From: Ephydatia muelleri
Lineage: Eukaryota; Porifera; Demospongiae; Spongillida; Spongillidae
DNA: 64,000 nt
NCBI GenBank assembly: GCA_013339895.1
Contig: JABACO010000004.1
Span: 13,195,878 to 13,259,877 of the forward strand
Direction: 5' to 3'
Of this stretch, positions 35,648-46,926 are shown one piece after another. The position numbers and the translations under genes were made by a program. The notes beneath the pieces are model-generated. The model was not told the origin of the DNA. It saw only the letters and a list, made by a program, of their open reading frames with translations, and ran no database searches. Numbering within the stretch: the stretch's first letter is position 1; every line of letters starts with the position of its first letter.

Positions 35648-38512
35648 CATGGGCGTAGGAACCGGGGGGGCCAGGGGGGCCTTGGCCCCCCCAATCATGT
35701 AAAAGGGGGGGCCGATATGCTTTACGGCCCCCCCAATAATTTATTCTATACATTTTAATTTTATCTCCGCACTGTTTCCATCGAACCGTAATGTTCAATG
35801 ATTATGTAAATCATTGATTGCATAATCATAGTGTAATCATTTCCAAACCTATTTATTCATGTTGGAGTAATATTCAAATCTGCTCGTGTGGTCGTTTGTT
35901 GTGTTTGATCGTTGCTACAGCTGGTTGCCACAATGAAATCAATTGTATCGTATTTTACCGACTCTAGCAAGACTAGTTGCGCAGCGTCCTCCTCTCAAGG
36001 TTCAATGCAATCCGGTAGTACCCAGATAGTAATGCTTTCTTCAGAGGCTGAAATAGAAACAGCCGAGTGGACTGATGGATCTGATGTAACTAAGAAAAGA
36101 AAGCAGGATGCTGTTGCGGGTGTTCATGACCATCAAAATGGGGTTGAGGCACATTTCGTAGCCCCGGCTACTCCTGCACAACTAGAACTGAACAGTGATA
36201 ATCAAAGCAGTGAACAAAAAGATAGTGGCACTGAGATCGCCAAATGTTTGGGGCCATGCTGCAATGAAGAAACTATCCTGTATCAAACAAGGGAAGAGGC
36301 GTTACTTGCACAAACAGTTATCATTTATGGAAGTGGAAGAAACAAGCGAGAGAGAAGTTTTCAAGCGTCTTGGTATGAATCGTATAAATGGCTAGTCTTA
36401 TGCACCTCACGGTTGAAAGCTTTTTGTTTTTACTGCCGGTTTTTAACTTCTCGTGGTCTGAATACATTTAGCTCTAAAGCAGATGGAGCGTTTTCAATTG
36501 AAGGTTTAGTAATTGGAAAAAGGCTCTTGAAAAGTTTGCTGATCACGAGCGCTGCCAAGCACATAAGGAAGCCTGTATCAAGTTCAATGCGATTATGAAG
36601 CAGAAATCTGTAGATGAGCAATTGAAACTCGTCGCACAAAAAGAACAAATAGAAAGGCGCCAAATGTTCCTGACACTATTGTCATCATTGAGATATCTAC
36701 TTCGACAAGGTCTTGCTGTTAGAGGTCACGGTGACGATTCTGAAGGAAATCTTTCACAACTGTTGAAGGCTCGTGCGGAGGATAGCATTGCTTTGCAAAA
36801 GTGGATAAAAACAGGTTCATATCAGTCCCCAGAAGTATTAAATGAACTGACTAATACAATTGGCGCTGAAGTATTAAGGGAGGTGTTGAATGGTATCAAG
36901 AGTTCTAGATGGTTCTCTATAATTGGAGATGAAACAAGGGACATTTCAAATTCAGAACAACTCTCGATCTCTATACGGTGGGTCGATAAAGACTACTCCA
37001 TTCATGAAGATTTTATTGGCATGTTTAAGGTACCTAAAACAGATGCAGAGACGCTATCTTTGGCAATTGAGGATGTTCTAGTTCGTTGTGTGTTACCAAT
37101 AAGCCAGTGTCGGGGCCAGGCATACGATGGGGCGTCAAACATGGCCGGACCCAAGAGCGGTGTAGCAGCACGCATACTTCAACGACAACCTACAGCCATC
37201 CCAGTCCACTGTTTATGTCACTGCATTAATCTTTGTTTACAAGATGTCAGCCGAAAATGCAAGTGTATCAGAGATGCCCTGGACTTAGTATACGAGCTTG
37301 TTGGTCTAATAAAGTATTCGCCCAAACGAGAGCACTTGTTTACGCAATACCAGCTGCAAGATTCTCCAAACATTCACCGACTGAAACCGTTATGCCCAAC
37401 TAGATGGACATGCCGAACTGGCTCCATCAATGCCGTGATTGAAAACTACGCTGTGTTACAACAAACATTAGAGGAGATAGCGGAGACGTGCCGTGATGAA
37501 TACGGGCGAAAAGCAGCAGGATTCCAAGCCTTAATGGGAAAGTTTTCAACATTTTTTGGACTAAAATTGGCTCATGTGGTCTTTGGAGCTTCAGAACAGT
37601 TGTCAACAACACTGCAGAGCAAAGACACAACAGCACAGGATGCAAGACTTGCTGTTAACCTTTGCAAAGCGTTTTACGATAGGCAGAGGGATGCTTCAGC
37701 ATTCCAGATCTTCTATCAAGCAGTTCTTCTTGAAGCCAATGGTAAGACAGAGCCTCCCACTCTACCGAGATACAGCAACCCTCCAAAAAGAATAAATGAT
37801 GGTGATGCTAATTTTAGGTTTGCAACAGCCGAACATTATCACAGACGAGAGTATTTTGAGATAATGGAGAGTCTATCGGGGGAACTAGATGCACGGTTTG
37901 ATCAAAAGGGTTTCCACCTGGCTGCACTGGTAGAAGCCACCATCCTTGATAACTGCAGTGGCAAATCATATCCGATTCCAAAAGAAGTGCAGGATCTCTA
38001 TTCTAAAGATCTGAATATTGACCGTTTGCAGACCCAATTATCCATGCTTCCCGATCTCGTGAAGTCCTATGTTCTAGAAGGAAAACAAATAACGAAGGTT
38101 ACCACCATTCGTACCTTATGTGATGTTTTAAACGCTTTTCCCATAGTGAAAGATATGCTATCAGAAGTGCACTCTTTATTAATTCTATATATGACTATTC
38201 CAGTTACTTCATCAACAGCAGAAAGAACTTTTTCAGCGCTGCGGCGTCTCAAGTCCTACATGAGATCGACAATGACCCAAGAACGTTTGAACAATGTGAT
38301 GGTGGCGCATATATATAAGGAAATAACTGATCGCATAAGCCTTATCAATATTGCACAAAGGTTTTGCTCGGCAAACGATCGAAGAAAGGTTTACTTTGGA
38401 CATTTTGAGTAGTCATGCATATATAGAGTGTATTTTTGTTTAATTTATATACGTGCACGCTTTTTTAATAAAACAGGGCCCCCCCAATCCCAAAACCATT
38501 CCTACGCCCATG
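35648..38512 (+). mobile_element. hAT transposon, nearly intact
   Basis: The inverted ends CATGGGCGTAGGAA and TTCCTACGCCCATG are identical over 14 bp, followed inward by G- or C-rich blocks. Candidate 8-bp target duplications are ATGCATGT (35639-35646) and ATGTATGT (38513-38520), with one mismatch. The corresponding position in the opposite arm (about 56720-56760) lacks the element, so it inserted after the two copies separated. It lies just upstream of the left mannosidase start and may affect that promoter. Confidence 0.85.
35933..38412 (+). pseudogene. hAT transposase (TTF finger, DUF4371, hAT dimerisation), one frameshift
   Basis: The chosen start is ATG at 35933 (MKSIVSYFT). A low-complexity acidic N-terminus is followed by a TTF-type zinc finger: RSFQASWYESYKWLVL, then FCFYCRFL, then, after a one-base frameshift near 36500, FSNWKKALEKFADHERCQAH. 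The DUF4371 RNase-H-like core has GDETRDISNSEQLSI, GQAYDGASNMAG and PVHCLCHCINLCLQD. The C-terminus has the hAT dimerisation motif, TSSTAERTFSALRRLK. The total of about 825 codons is full length for the family. A single base change would separate it from an intact frame, and the source could be an allelic or sequencing error. Confidence 0.85.
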
Positions 38513-39289
38513 ATGTATGTAGTACATGTATACGCTTGCCAATGTATTAAATACAAATTGCCATGGTTAGGGCATCCAGCTTGTGTCTGAGGGGATCCAA
38601 GGTAAAGTGGAGTGGACAAGCCCGATGGCACCACATGGCAAATTTAGTTTTAGGCCCGAAATTATGGATGTGTCTAGCGAATAATGTTCTTGTCCACACG
38701 GTTCTACTTTTGGAATAGTTTTTTTAATGCTACGCGCGGGTCACCCACCACCCCCTTTGGAGACCAACGCCCATCTTGTCTCACTCCAATTAACTTTTAA
38801 TAAGTGTGCCCCTCCCCTTAATAAATTCCTGGATTCGACCCTGCAATCATGCGCAAAGTGTTCAGCACCAATGATTTTTCGTTTGCCAATCCACTTTTAT
38901 GTTATATGTTGGCGTGTTATTGTGTTTGTTTCATTAATGAAGAAATTGAAATACAGCCGATTGAAATCGTGACCAAATATTTAAGAGGTTAATGTAGGCA
39001 AAGCGTCCATTTTGTTTTGTTGTTGTTGAATTGGGAGAGATGCAGCAGCAGGTAACCTTTGTGTGATAACCTTTTGGCATTCTTATTTATTTGGGGGCTT
39101 AACAAATATTCAAAGAACCATTATATTTAATTGCTACATCACACAGTGTTAGCACTACCATATGCTTTGTGATGGAGATAGAGATGAGTCCATTACATGC
39201 ATGACCAAATATGGAGAGATCCTTAATAAGTGTGTAGGGGACACATGTATCTCACTAGACTGATTTGGGGTGAGAAACACATTCTCAAC

Positions 39290-39965
39290 CCTTTGCAGTC
39301 TGGCCTTGGAGTGCCGTTAGTTTGGTAGATAGCAGATCTCCAAATGCTACCATCTCGTGATCAGTGTGGGTCTGGAGGATGTGGGAGGTCATCTCAGTGT
39401 AGCGACCAATCTCATCTTGCATCTTCATCAACTGTTCATTCTGGAGGGTCAGAGCTGTTGTCTAGGAAATTAAAATCCTGTGGTCTTTGTGGAAGATGAG
39501 GGTACAGTCTCTACAGATCAGTGATTGGCACATCTCATAAATAAAATTTCAATTCTTCATTTGGATTGGGAACAGAAACATTCAGTTCATTTAGTAGATG
39601 GAAGTTTTAGTGACTCCTCACCAAATTCAACAGTTGGATGATTGGACAGTTTTTGACTGTGTTTATGGTACTCATGGCAGTAGGAACACAGCAAATCATG
39701 ACATGTGCAACAGAACACCACTGCAGGCCTTGTGCTTCCATCAATGCAAGCATCATATGACTTCTCACCATCACTGCCAATCTTGTACATGTACCCAGCC
39801 ACTGGACGTTCTGAGGTAATGCATTCACTCCAATGGGACACTTCTCTAACAGGTAGAACAGTCCAATGGACCATGTTCTGCTTGGTACTGGACCTCTCTA
39901 GACTCTGCCCACAGAAAGGTAAGAGTGGAGACATGGAAGTGTTCTGGGTTCTTTTTAGGGCTTAG
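39290..39965 (-). pseudogene. TRIM-like relic (left arm)
   Basis: Minus-strand remnants of a TRIM protein. A degraded RING is followed by a B-box (CIDGSTRPAVVFCCTCHDLL, CSYCHEYHKHSQKLSNHP), ending in GEESLKLPS. Downstream fragments resemble the coiled coil of the complete TRIM at 50539 (QMNEQL, MQDEIG, LQTHTDHEM equivalents). Stops and shifts break it. Its partner is at 55086-56027 on the plus strand. Confidence 0.7.
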
Positions 39966-40210
39966 AACACAACTGACATGTGATTGTGGAGGTACTTGAG
40001 AGCAATAGAAAGATGTAAATATATTAAAACAAAAGTAATTGCACACTTTAGGAGATTACCCATGCATTTTCAATTTGTTTATTTCTTTCATGCATGCATG
40101 TGTTATCATATGAACAGGCCTGTTGCAACGTCCACTGGGACCACTCCTTCCCGCCTCCCAGTCAGTTTACGAAAATCAGCCCAAGTCGCTGTTCTGTCTA
40201 TGTGTCCGCA

Positions 40211-41374
40211 GGGATGGCCGGTTACATAACGGGCCACCTGTTACGTAACCGGTCGTCCGGTTTCGGCCCGATGCATCACCAGTGTGTCATGCAGATTACG
40301 TAACCGGTCGACCGTTGCTTACACAATAACGATAACTAAATTAACTCAATGCTTAACGAAGTCAGTGCAATGATAAATACGGAATAATTTTTGTATAAAG
40401 TCAAGTGCATGAAGAGCAACACTACCGCTTTGAAACACTCCAGAAGATGGTTTCTAATTTTATTTTGATCTAATTTAATATCTCCTACACACTGGCCAAG
40501 TGCTGCACGTAACGCAAAGGCAATCGCAAATACACGCAGTCATTGCTACCACGTTGCCTTTGGACTTGCGGAATATGTAAGCATTTTGTTTTTCATTGCT
40601 TTCCTCAATCAATCATTGTTCTGTATACTTGATATTGTATGATGAGTTAAAGCAGATGATAAATGGCCATTGTACTTACGGCAATCATTTTACCACCAAG
40701 GCTAGAAGATGTTACCCAATGTGAGTCAGAAACAAGATGCATTTGAATGGCTCCGCCTTTAGTAGGAATGAATCCGTCTATCTGCACCAATAATGTACTT
40801 TACCATCCATCAATATTTTAGAATTTCTTGTGCAAGGGACATGTACTGATTTGTAAGCCAGTCTCCAGTTTCAATGATTTTTCTCATCTCTGCAGAAAAA
40901 CAGCCTCCACATTTGTTCTGCAGAGGGAAAAGATACATGCTGTCATGCAATGCTATTGAAAGAAATGTACTTGATCACATGCCCAAAACTAACATATTTC
41001 ATTTTTTGCTCACCCTTGTAACATGAGCTCCAGCACTCACTGGTACTATACCGTTCTGTGGTGCATCAACATCAATATCAGACTCATCACAAATGATACT
41101 GCAGACTGATGAATCTACAATATCACTTTGTAAAGAGGTTTTAATACCACACAGTATACTTCATGCTCAGCTCCACTGATTAGTCTTCAGATCATTACTG
41201 ATTTTACCCTCTTTACTGTCACAAATTGATCCACGGTGGTAATGATTACTACATTCAATGTTGTTTCGTGCACAACTGCAGTGTTTTGTGCTGCATCTCC
41301 CTGACTTGCCAGTGCCAAGGAGCCTGCAACTTTGCTGCTTCTCTTAAGGATATTACTGGCATTGTTCTCCAGCC
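40211..41374. other. no recognised gene; palindromic GC block
   Basis: At about 40210-40315 several TTACGTAACCGGTC-like motifs occur in both orientations. The rest shows short frames only. The outer duplication ends at the left boundary of this stretch. Confidence 0.45.
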
Positions 41375-42390
41375 CTACTGCAAACTTAAAGAAACCAGTG
41401 AACGGTTCCAGATCCCCAGCACCATATTCAGCACTCCTACCTTACAGCAAAGACGATACATGGTACAAGCCTTGCCCACTATTTCTACAATGATGCATGG
41501 CAAGCATTGTAGGTCAGTGTTAGCTCGATCAATGCGCAGTATTTGAACACTGACATTATCTCCTACTGCGAACTGTTGAATGTGGAACACTTTTGCCCAT
41601 CTTTTCTATAGCCTTTAAGTATGCAGCATCTACCTTCTTACGTATCTCCAGATGTTTCTTTTGAGTAGACAGGAATGTAGGCAATAATGACTCTGAATGT
41701 GTTTCTTCAAGCCCAGTTGGGTCACTGCTATTCTCCACATCTTCAGCAAGCTCCTCCTGAGTATAAGCTGCAATATCCTCCAACACAGTGCCATTTCCCT
41801 GAAATGTACAATAAATAGTTTTATTATTATGTGGATATGAGAGCTGCTGCCTTGCCTGCAGCTGCATACTTATTTCACACTTCAGTAGCTCATTCTTCTC
41901 TCCTTCATTTGTCTGTTTCAGATCTTCAGTACTCACTATGGAACTTGGTTCATCACCATTGCACTCTTTCTCTTCCATGACAACTTCATCATCAGCTTTG
42001 TACATCGCAGCATCCTTTTCATCAAGTTGTTCTTCATCGATCATACCCTTTAACCATGGTTCAGGGTTTTGAGAGACCTTGGGGGCTGGCCACATATGGC
42101 ATTTGTATGGCTGTTTCATGTACCTGAGTATTGATAGTGTCTAAAAAAGTAAATTTTTTTTTAATATAGTGTATAAGAAAGAAACCCTGTAACAAACAAA
42201 AATTTACACTTACAAACAATATGATATGTAGTATGCTTGGAAGGCCCATAACTGGGAATACCTATTTCTCCAATGACCAAGGGAAATGCCAAATTGAACT
42301 GGACCAGTGATCAACTATGTGCAAAATCCACTTGAAATCCTCATCTGGAAGATGACGCATGTCAATGAGATCAATCTGTAAGTGGGCAGA
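41375..42390 (-). pseudogene. KRBA2/Ginger-like integrase relic, copy B
   Basis: On the minus strand, 42390-42250 reads QIDLIDMRHLPDEDFKWILH then DHWS, the start of a Ginger-type integrase core. 42119-41556 is an acidic linker frame. 41590-41380 reads FAVGDNVSVQILRIDRANTD then LPCIIVEIVGKACTMYRL, the C-terminal beta domain found in KRBA2-like proteins. The rest of the core is missing. Whether the pieces are exons of one copy or scattered relics is uncertain. Confidence 0.6.
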
Positions 42391-42777
42391 TAGAACTGTT
42401 AACAGTCATAGTTAGCAGCAAACACAAGCCCTATACCTGAAGCCAAGATAACAGGTCATTGGCTACAATAGGTCTGAGCGGAGGCTTCATTAGCTTGTGT
42501 TGTGCAAATGACAAGCTGAGCACAGCTTTACATACTGCTCAACAACACTTCTTGGCAAAGAGGAGTAGGATGTGCTAGTTGTGGCCATCAAGGAAGAAAA
42601 GGAAGTAGTTTATTTGTCAATTTGATCTCATTATTACTGTATAATTTAATTGTGCAGCCAATTTAACACTAACTGCTAGTTGGCTACATACCATTGTGTA
42701 CTTTTAGCATTTGTATAAAAAATTACATCAGCTACCTTCGTGCAGTCACAAAATGATAGAACATTGATGAAGGGATA

Positions 42778-42893
42778 TTGGATATATATATATATAATAG
42801 TGGCATGCATGGAGGAGTTCTGGACATTTTGAAGCAAATCCACAATAATGACAGTTTGCATGCTGGTGTTAAGAAGACGTTTGCACGGGTATG
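42778..42893 (+). pseudogene. integrase zinc-binding (H2C2-like) fragment, opposite strand
   Basis: Plus-strand ILKQIHNNDSLHAGVKKTFA followed by RV, then a splice-donor-like GGTATGT. This resembles the N-terminal zinc-binding region of integrases (ILxxIHxxxxHxGVKKTxxRI). It lies antisense between the two Ginger-like relics, so either a local inversion occurred or it belongs to another element. Confidence 0.4.
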
Positions 42894-43039
42894 TAACTTA
42901 TGCCTAAATAATGATGTGCACCAAAGGAAAAAAATTAAAGATTCAGTGCTAGAATTGTCTCATACATGCACAGATGTAACGTCTATACACATTGAACTTA
43001 CCATTGATCAGATCAACCACTTATTACTCCATGATATAT

Positions 43040-43969
43040 GATCCCTTTCCTTTAGGAAGTTCTGCAAATGGTGTTGCTCTGGGAGGCTGGCCATAAACCA
43101 CTTCATACGGACGTTTCTTCAAGGTGCGGCATAGCTATGTGTTAAGGTTATCTGCATGTATAAGATAATTGTTGATATTCCATGCATTTGTCCTACAACC
43201 ATTTATCAATTAACATACTTTGAATATGTGGGCGACCAATCAGTCCATGGAGCATATCCTGTGCCACTCCATTCCTTTTTCATGGCTTGGATCAGCATCT
43301 CAACACAAGTGGTTACCCTTTCCCTTCAGTCCTTGTGATTGAGAATGGTGAGATGCCCATTTATTTATAATCTCAACTTGACCTGGTCATAATTTCAGTG
43401 TTTCTTTGACGATTTGATTTACAAATTCCCTGCAATTATCAGACTGCAGTATAATTGGAAGGAAACATTTTAGTTGCAAGCCCAACAGCAACCTCCACTG
43501 CAGATTTTCTCACCAGAGACACAGGACATGAAACTTAGACCAGTGATCCATGTAGTGTGCAATGGAGTTGTATGAATCATCATCAGGCCTATGCCTCATA
43601 TCAATGAGGTCATCAGGCCTATGCCTCATATCAATGAGGTCAATCTAAATTAGCTATAGTATCCTTGGTAACACCACAGAACGAGTGTAACTGAATCTAA
43701 ATGGTATATGCAAAACACACCTTTATTTTTGCTGGTAGACACAGAACCTCAGTATAGCTAAATAGCTTAAATTGTTTAGTTCTGTTGACCCAGTGCTTAA
43801 AAGAAGCTATGACACTACCATCTTGTTCTCCTTTGATTGCTTGTCGAATCCTTTTCGCTTTCTCTTCGGTGACCGTTTTGCTAGTTCCTTTGTCGTAGTA
43901 CCTCTCTCTACAAAACGCCTCAAAAAACCTTCTGTGTTCTTCCTTTGACATCTGACACCTTTCACACAC
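43040..43969 (-). pseudogene. KRBA2/Ginger-like integrase relic, copy A
   Basis: The minus-strand N-terminus (ATG at 43969) reads MSKEEHRRFFEAFCRERYYD and SVIASFKHWVNRTKQFKLF, as in KRBA2-like proteins. The core follows at about 43650-43400: DLIDMRHRPDD, HYMDHWSKFHVLCPL, and ILQSDNCREFVNQIV, where the family has ILQSDNGREF. The region near 43300-43090 gives WSGTGYAPWTDW and KKRPYEVVYGQPP. A 30-bp unit is tandemly duplicated in the core, and several frame breaks are present. Confidence 0.65.
43581..43640. repeat. 30-bp perfect tandem duplication
   Basis: CATCAGGCCTATGCCTCATA plus 10 bases occurs twice without change. It duplicates ten codons of the integrase core (DLIDMRHRPD) in frame. Confidence 0.95.
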
Positions 43970-44828
43970 TTCGCCTCGTGGATTTATAAAGAACCATGCA
44001 GGATGCGCAATTTATAAATTGTTGTGCAAATTATGAATTCACAAAATGCGCAGTGCAAATTATAAATTGCGCAATTTCACAATTTGTGCCCAAAAATGCT
44101 ATTGCAATTGCTTGATGAAAAAAGATGTACCAGGCAGGTAGAGTAAGTTGATTTATATTTTGGAAGGATGCTCCTGCATTGGCCTCTGGCAATGATTTCT
44201 CCCTATCATGCTAGGTCAGGCCTCCCCTTTGGTAAGTTTGCACAGACATAAGGTGGAAGTTAATATCATTATTTCAACCACTCTAAGGAAAAAACCAAGT
44301 CTTGCATAATAACAATGGCACTTATCTTTTAATTTGTCTCTGAAGAGGGTAATAACCAGTCCTATGGGACACCACAGTGCCTACATGTCGCTACATGACC
44401 TATGAGCAGTGATTGTCATGTCTCAAAGGAAACTCTCTAAATCATTGCTCTTCAAAAATGCATGTGCATGTGTGGAATAGATCAAAATAGCATAGCCAGG
44501 CATATGCAGAATAGATCTGCACGTGAAGAGAGACAGGAAATATGTATCAGTATATAATCAGACTGATTTTTAGTAATAAACAAATTTGTTTACAATTCAA
44601 TTTGAAAAATAAGCAATATGTTCGCCTACATGTATGTATGGACCAATTCTGGAAATGTCGCTTATATTATTCGAGGCCAATTGCTTCAAACGATGAAGAG
44701 GGTAGGATGTTCCTTTTTAATTAGTTTCTACGTTACTACATGAGTTCGCTGATACTCTTTTGATATGATAGTGATCTTGCAATGTGGTTTTCATCATCTT
44801 GCTAAAAGGTCTTGATCCTAAAATATGT

Positions 44829-44868
<40 letters not shown>

Positions 44869-45297
44869 AGTGAATACTTTCTCATATTTCAAAACCTGTA
44901 GGGAAACAACCATGCCTGTTTTGCCTGATAACACTGGGCCAGTTATTGATAGCAGGGGTTCTTGTGTCCCCCTTTCCTTGGATTCCATTGTACTTGATCA
45001 CAGAAGTTTCATGGAAGCTGGAGGTGATTTGAAAAGAGCAAAGCAGGTACTGTTCTCAAGTTGGCTTATGTATTCACATACCACTTGCATCAGAGAGTCC
45101 ATACATCTTACTAAGAAACTCAAGGTTACAATTTCAGAGCCTAGCTCCATTGAATGGAATTAATTCTCTTCAGTTCTCTTCATTTGCATCAAGCATCTAG
45201 TGCACGACCTTACTGACTAGTGCATCTCGTTTCCTCACTTGACTGCAACAATGTCTATCATGCTAAAACGCGGCATTGACGCTGTTGGATATGTGTT
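43970..45297. other. no recognised gene; poly-C tract
   Basis: AT-rich DNA with palindromic TTTATAAATTG motifs near 43980-44070 and a run of 39 C at 44830-44868. A frame after the run (TFSYFKTCRETTMPVLPDN) is unrecognised. Confidence 0.45.
44830..44868. repeat. poly-C tract (39)
   Basis: Uninterrupted C homopolymer. Confidence 0.95.
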
Positions 45298-45730
45298 GGG
45301 GTTTAGGGTTTAGGGTTTAGGGTCGTAGGTCAACTTGCACCCCGGAATCCGATCCGGTGTCAAAACACCCGTCTAGCACTAAAATGTAACTCCAGTTAGG
45401 TGCAGCTGCAGAGATGAGTTCTGAGCTCATTGATGGATACTCCAGCATGCTTAAACAACACTGGCTCTCTCTTGCTAGTATAGTGACATAACTGTCATTG
45501 GACGTTCTACTAAGTGTGTATCGGAAAATTTATTTGTGTCTGACAAGCGTGCTTGGCCAGACACCTCTAGAAAATTATATATATGGCGCGAAGGGCGCCC
45601 CTCGATGCGGCTGATAAGTTGTAAAAGCTCAGGATAAGAGACAGGTGTTTTTCGACTCTGGATTCGGAATGTGGGTGAAACGTTGATCTAGTTCACGCGC
45701 CCTCGACGCGCGTACCCTAAACCCTAAACC
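45298..45730. repeat. segments bounded by inverted TTTAGGG repeats
   Basis: Three TTTAGGG units at about 45301-45322 face CCCTAAACCCTAAACC at 45715-45730. The adjoining DNA is also inverted-repetitive: GCACCCCGGAATCCGATCCG and CAAAACACCCGTCT on the left, against AGACAGGTGTTTTTCG and GGATTCGGAATGTGGGTG on the right. Part of the TRIM 3' flank lies between the two blocks. The right block interrupts sequence that is continuous near 52985 in the other TRIM copy. Confidence 0.7.
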
Positions 45731-45942
45731 TAAGACCTTTGGCTACCCTAAGTACTATAGTCCTAAATATTAGCTAGCTATCGTAGCCAAGTGCATGATG
45801 GCTAGACTTAGACATTGACCGGCTATATGATATGCGTGTATGCACATCCTAATATCATATTCCACATGAAATGTATCTAGAAACACAGTCCTCAATCCTC
45901 AATCATTTGAGCACACATCTGATTGCATAATGTGCTTTTAGG

Positions 45943-46029
45943 CCCCCCCCCCCCCCCCCCCCCCCCCCCTTTATTTTGCCATGCATGACAGCTATCCATA
46001 TGCGGGGGGGGGGGGGGGGGGGGGGGGGG
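45943..46029. repeat. poly-C (27) and poly-G (26) tracts flanking the TRIM 3' end
   Basis: C run at 45943-45969 and G run at 46004-46029. At the same two places in the other copy (near 52770 and 52815) there are short ordinary sequences, so both are local expansions or replacements. Confidence 0.95.
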
Positions 46030-46102
46030 CTCACATCAAAGAATGCGCAAGCCATTTTGATCAAACATTTTCTCCCAATTTAGAAGGAATAATTACATCA
46101 CA

Positions 46103-46926
46103 TTACAAAGTGGAATACTTCAATACAGTGTTAGCCCCATAGTTTGCTACATACAGACTACCTCTCTTAGGATCTAGAATAACACCTAGAGGTTTATTGA
46201 GATTGCCAATTGTGTGGACCTTGTTTCCTTGTTGATCAAAGATGGAAAAGCAATTACCATCCCTCTCATTAACAAGACTGTAACCTTCTTCATCAATCAC
46301 TATTCCAGATGGACCCTTTACATCCCCATATGATCTGACATAGGTCCCCTCAGGTGTGAAGACATTGATGGTGTTAGAACCAAAGGCTGCAACATGGATG
46401 TTCCCTTGAGGATCCAAGGCAAGACCATATGGACGCTGAAAAGCATGACTACTAAAGACATTACCATTTATGGTCAACAGCCAGGTGCCAGCTTGATCCA
46501 ACATTACTACTCTGTGATTGCTGCAATCAGAAACAATCAACCTATCTCTTTGGTCAACAATAACAGAAATTGGACTACTAAACTGTCCCTGACCTGATCC
46601 GTGTTGGCAAAACTTCTGCAGGAATTGTCCCCCTGTTGTCAACTTCTGAATGCAATGATTGTTACGATCAGCAACATACATCATATCTCCCTTGATGAGT
46701 AAGCCATGCGGATGATTGAACTGACCATCACCACTCCCACCACTACCTATGGTTCTCTTCTGATGGCCAGCTTGGTCAAACACATGAATACTGTTGTCTC
46801 TTAAACAGGATACATAGATGTCTCCACTATCATGGATGGCAATATCTGTTGGACCACCACCTGCAATTGATAACAAGCTCTGGCTTACATAGGGTGCTGT
46901 ACTCCCTTCTCACATTAAGGTCACAA
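46103..46926 (-). pseudogene. TRIM-NHL protein, partial second copy
   Basis: Minus-strand NHL beta-propeller of about 257 residues, with repeats such as GQFNHPHGLLIKGDMMYVAD and GPSGIVIDEEGYSLV. It is nearly identical to the C-terminus of the gene at 50539-52719. Just before it, one extra G (CAATTGCAGGTGGTGG versus CAATTGCAGTGATGA) shifts the frame relative to the upstream filamin-like end (VRREYSTLC). The N-terminal RING, B-boxes and coiled coil would lie in the N gap. AATAAA is kept at 45975-45970. Confidence 0.8.

Larger units (their letters stand above)
28917..40210. repeat. inverted duplication, left outer arm
   Basis: Reverse-complement match, in the same order, to 54890-62721. The shared parts run from ACAAATGCAC..CCAGGCCCTGG (28918) through the alpha-mannosidase gene and TRIM pseudogene to GCCCAAGTCGCTGTTCTGTC (about 40190). 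The arm-specific parts here are the hAT insertion (35648-38512), the 40-bp tandem array and a longer minisatellite. It may be a true duplication or an allelic haplotig. Confidence 0.85.
45379..46926. repeat. inverted duplication, left inner arm
   Basis: Reverse-complement match to about 51900-53150, covering the NHL part and 3' flank of a TRIM-NHL gene. It is broken by the inserted block at about 45567-45790 and by two homopolymers, and is truncated by the N gap. Confidence 0.85.
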
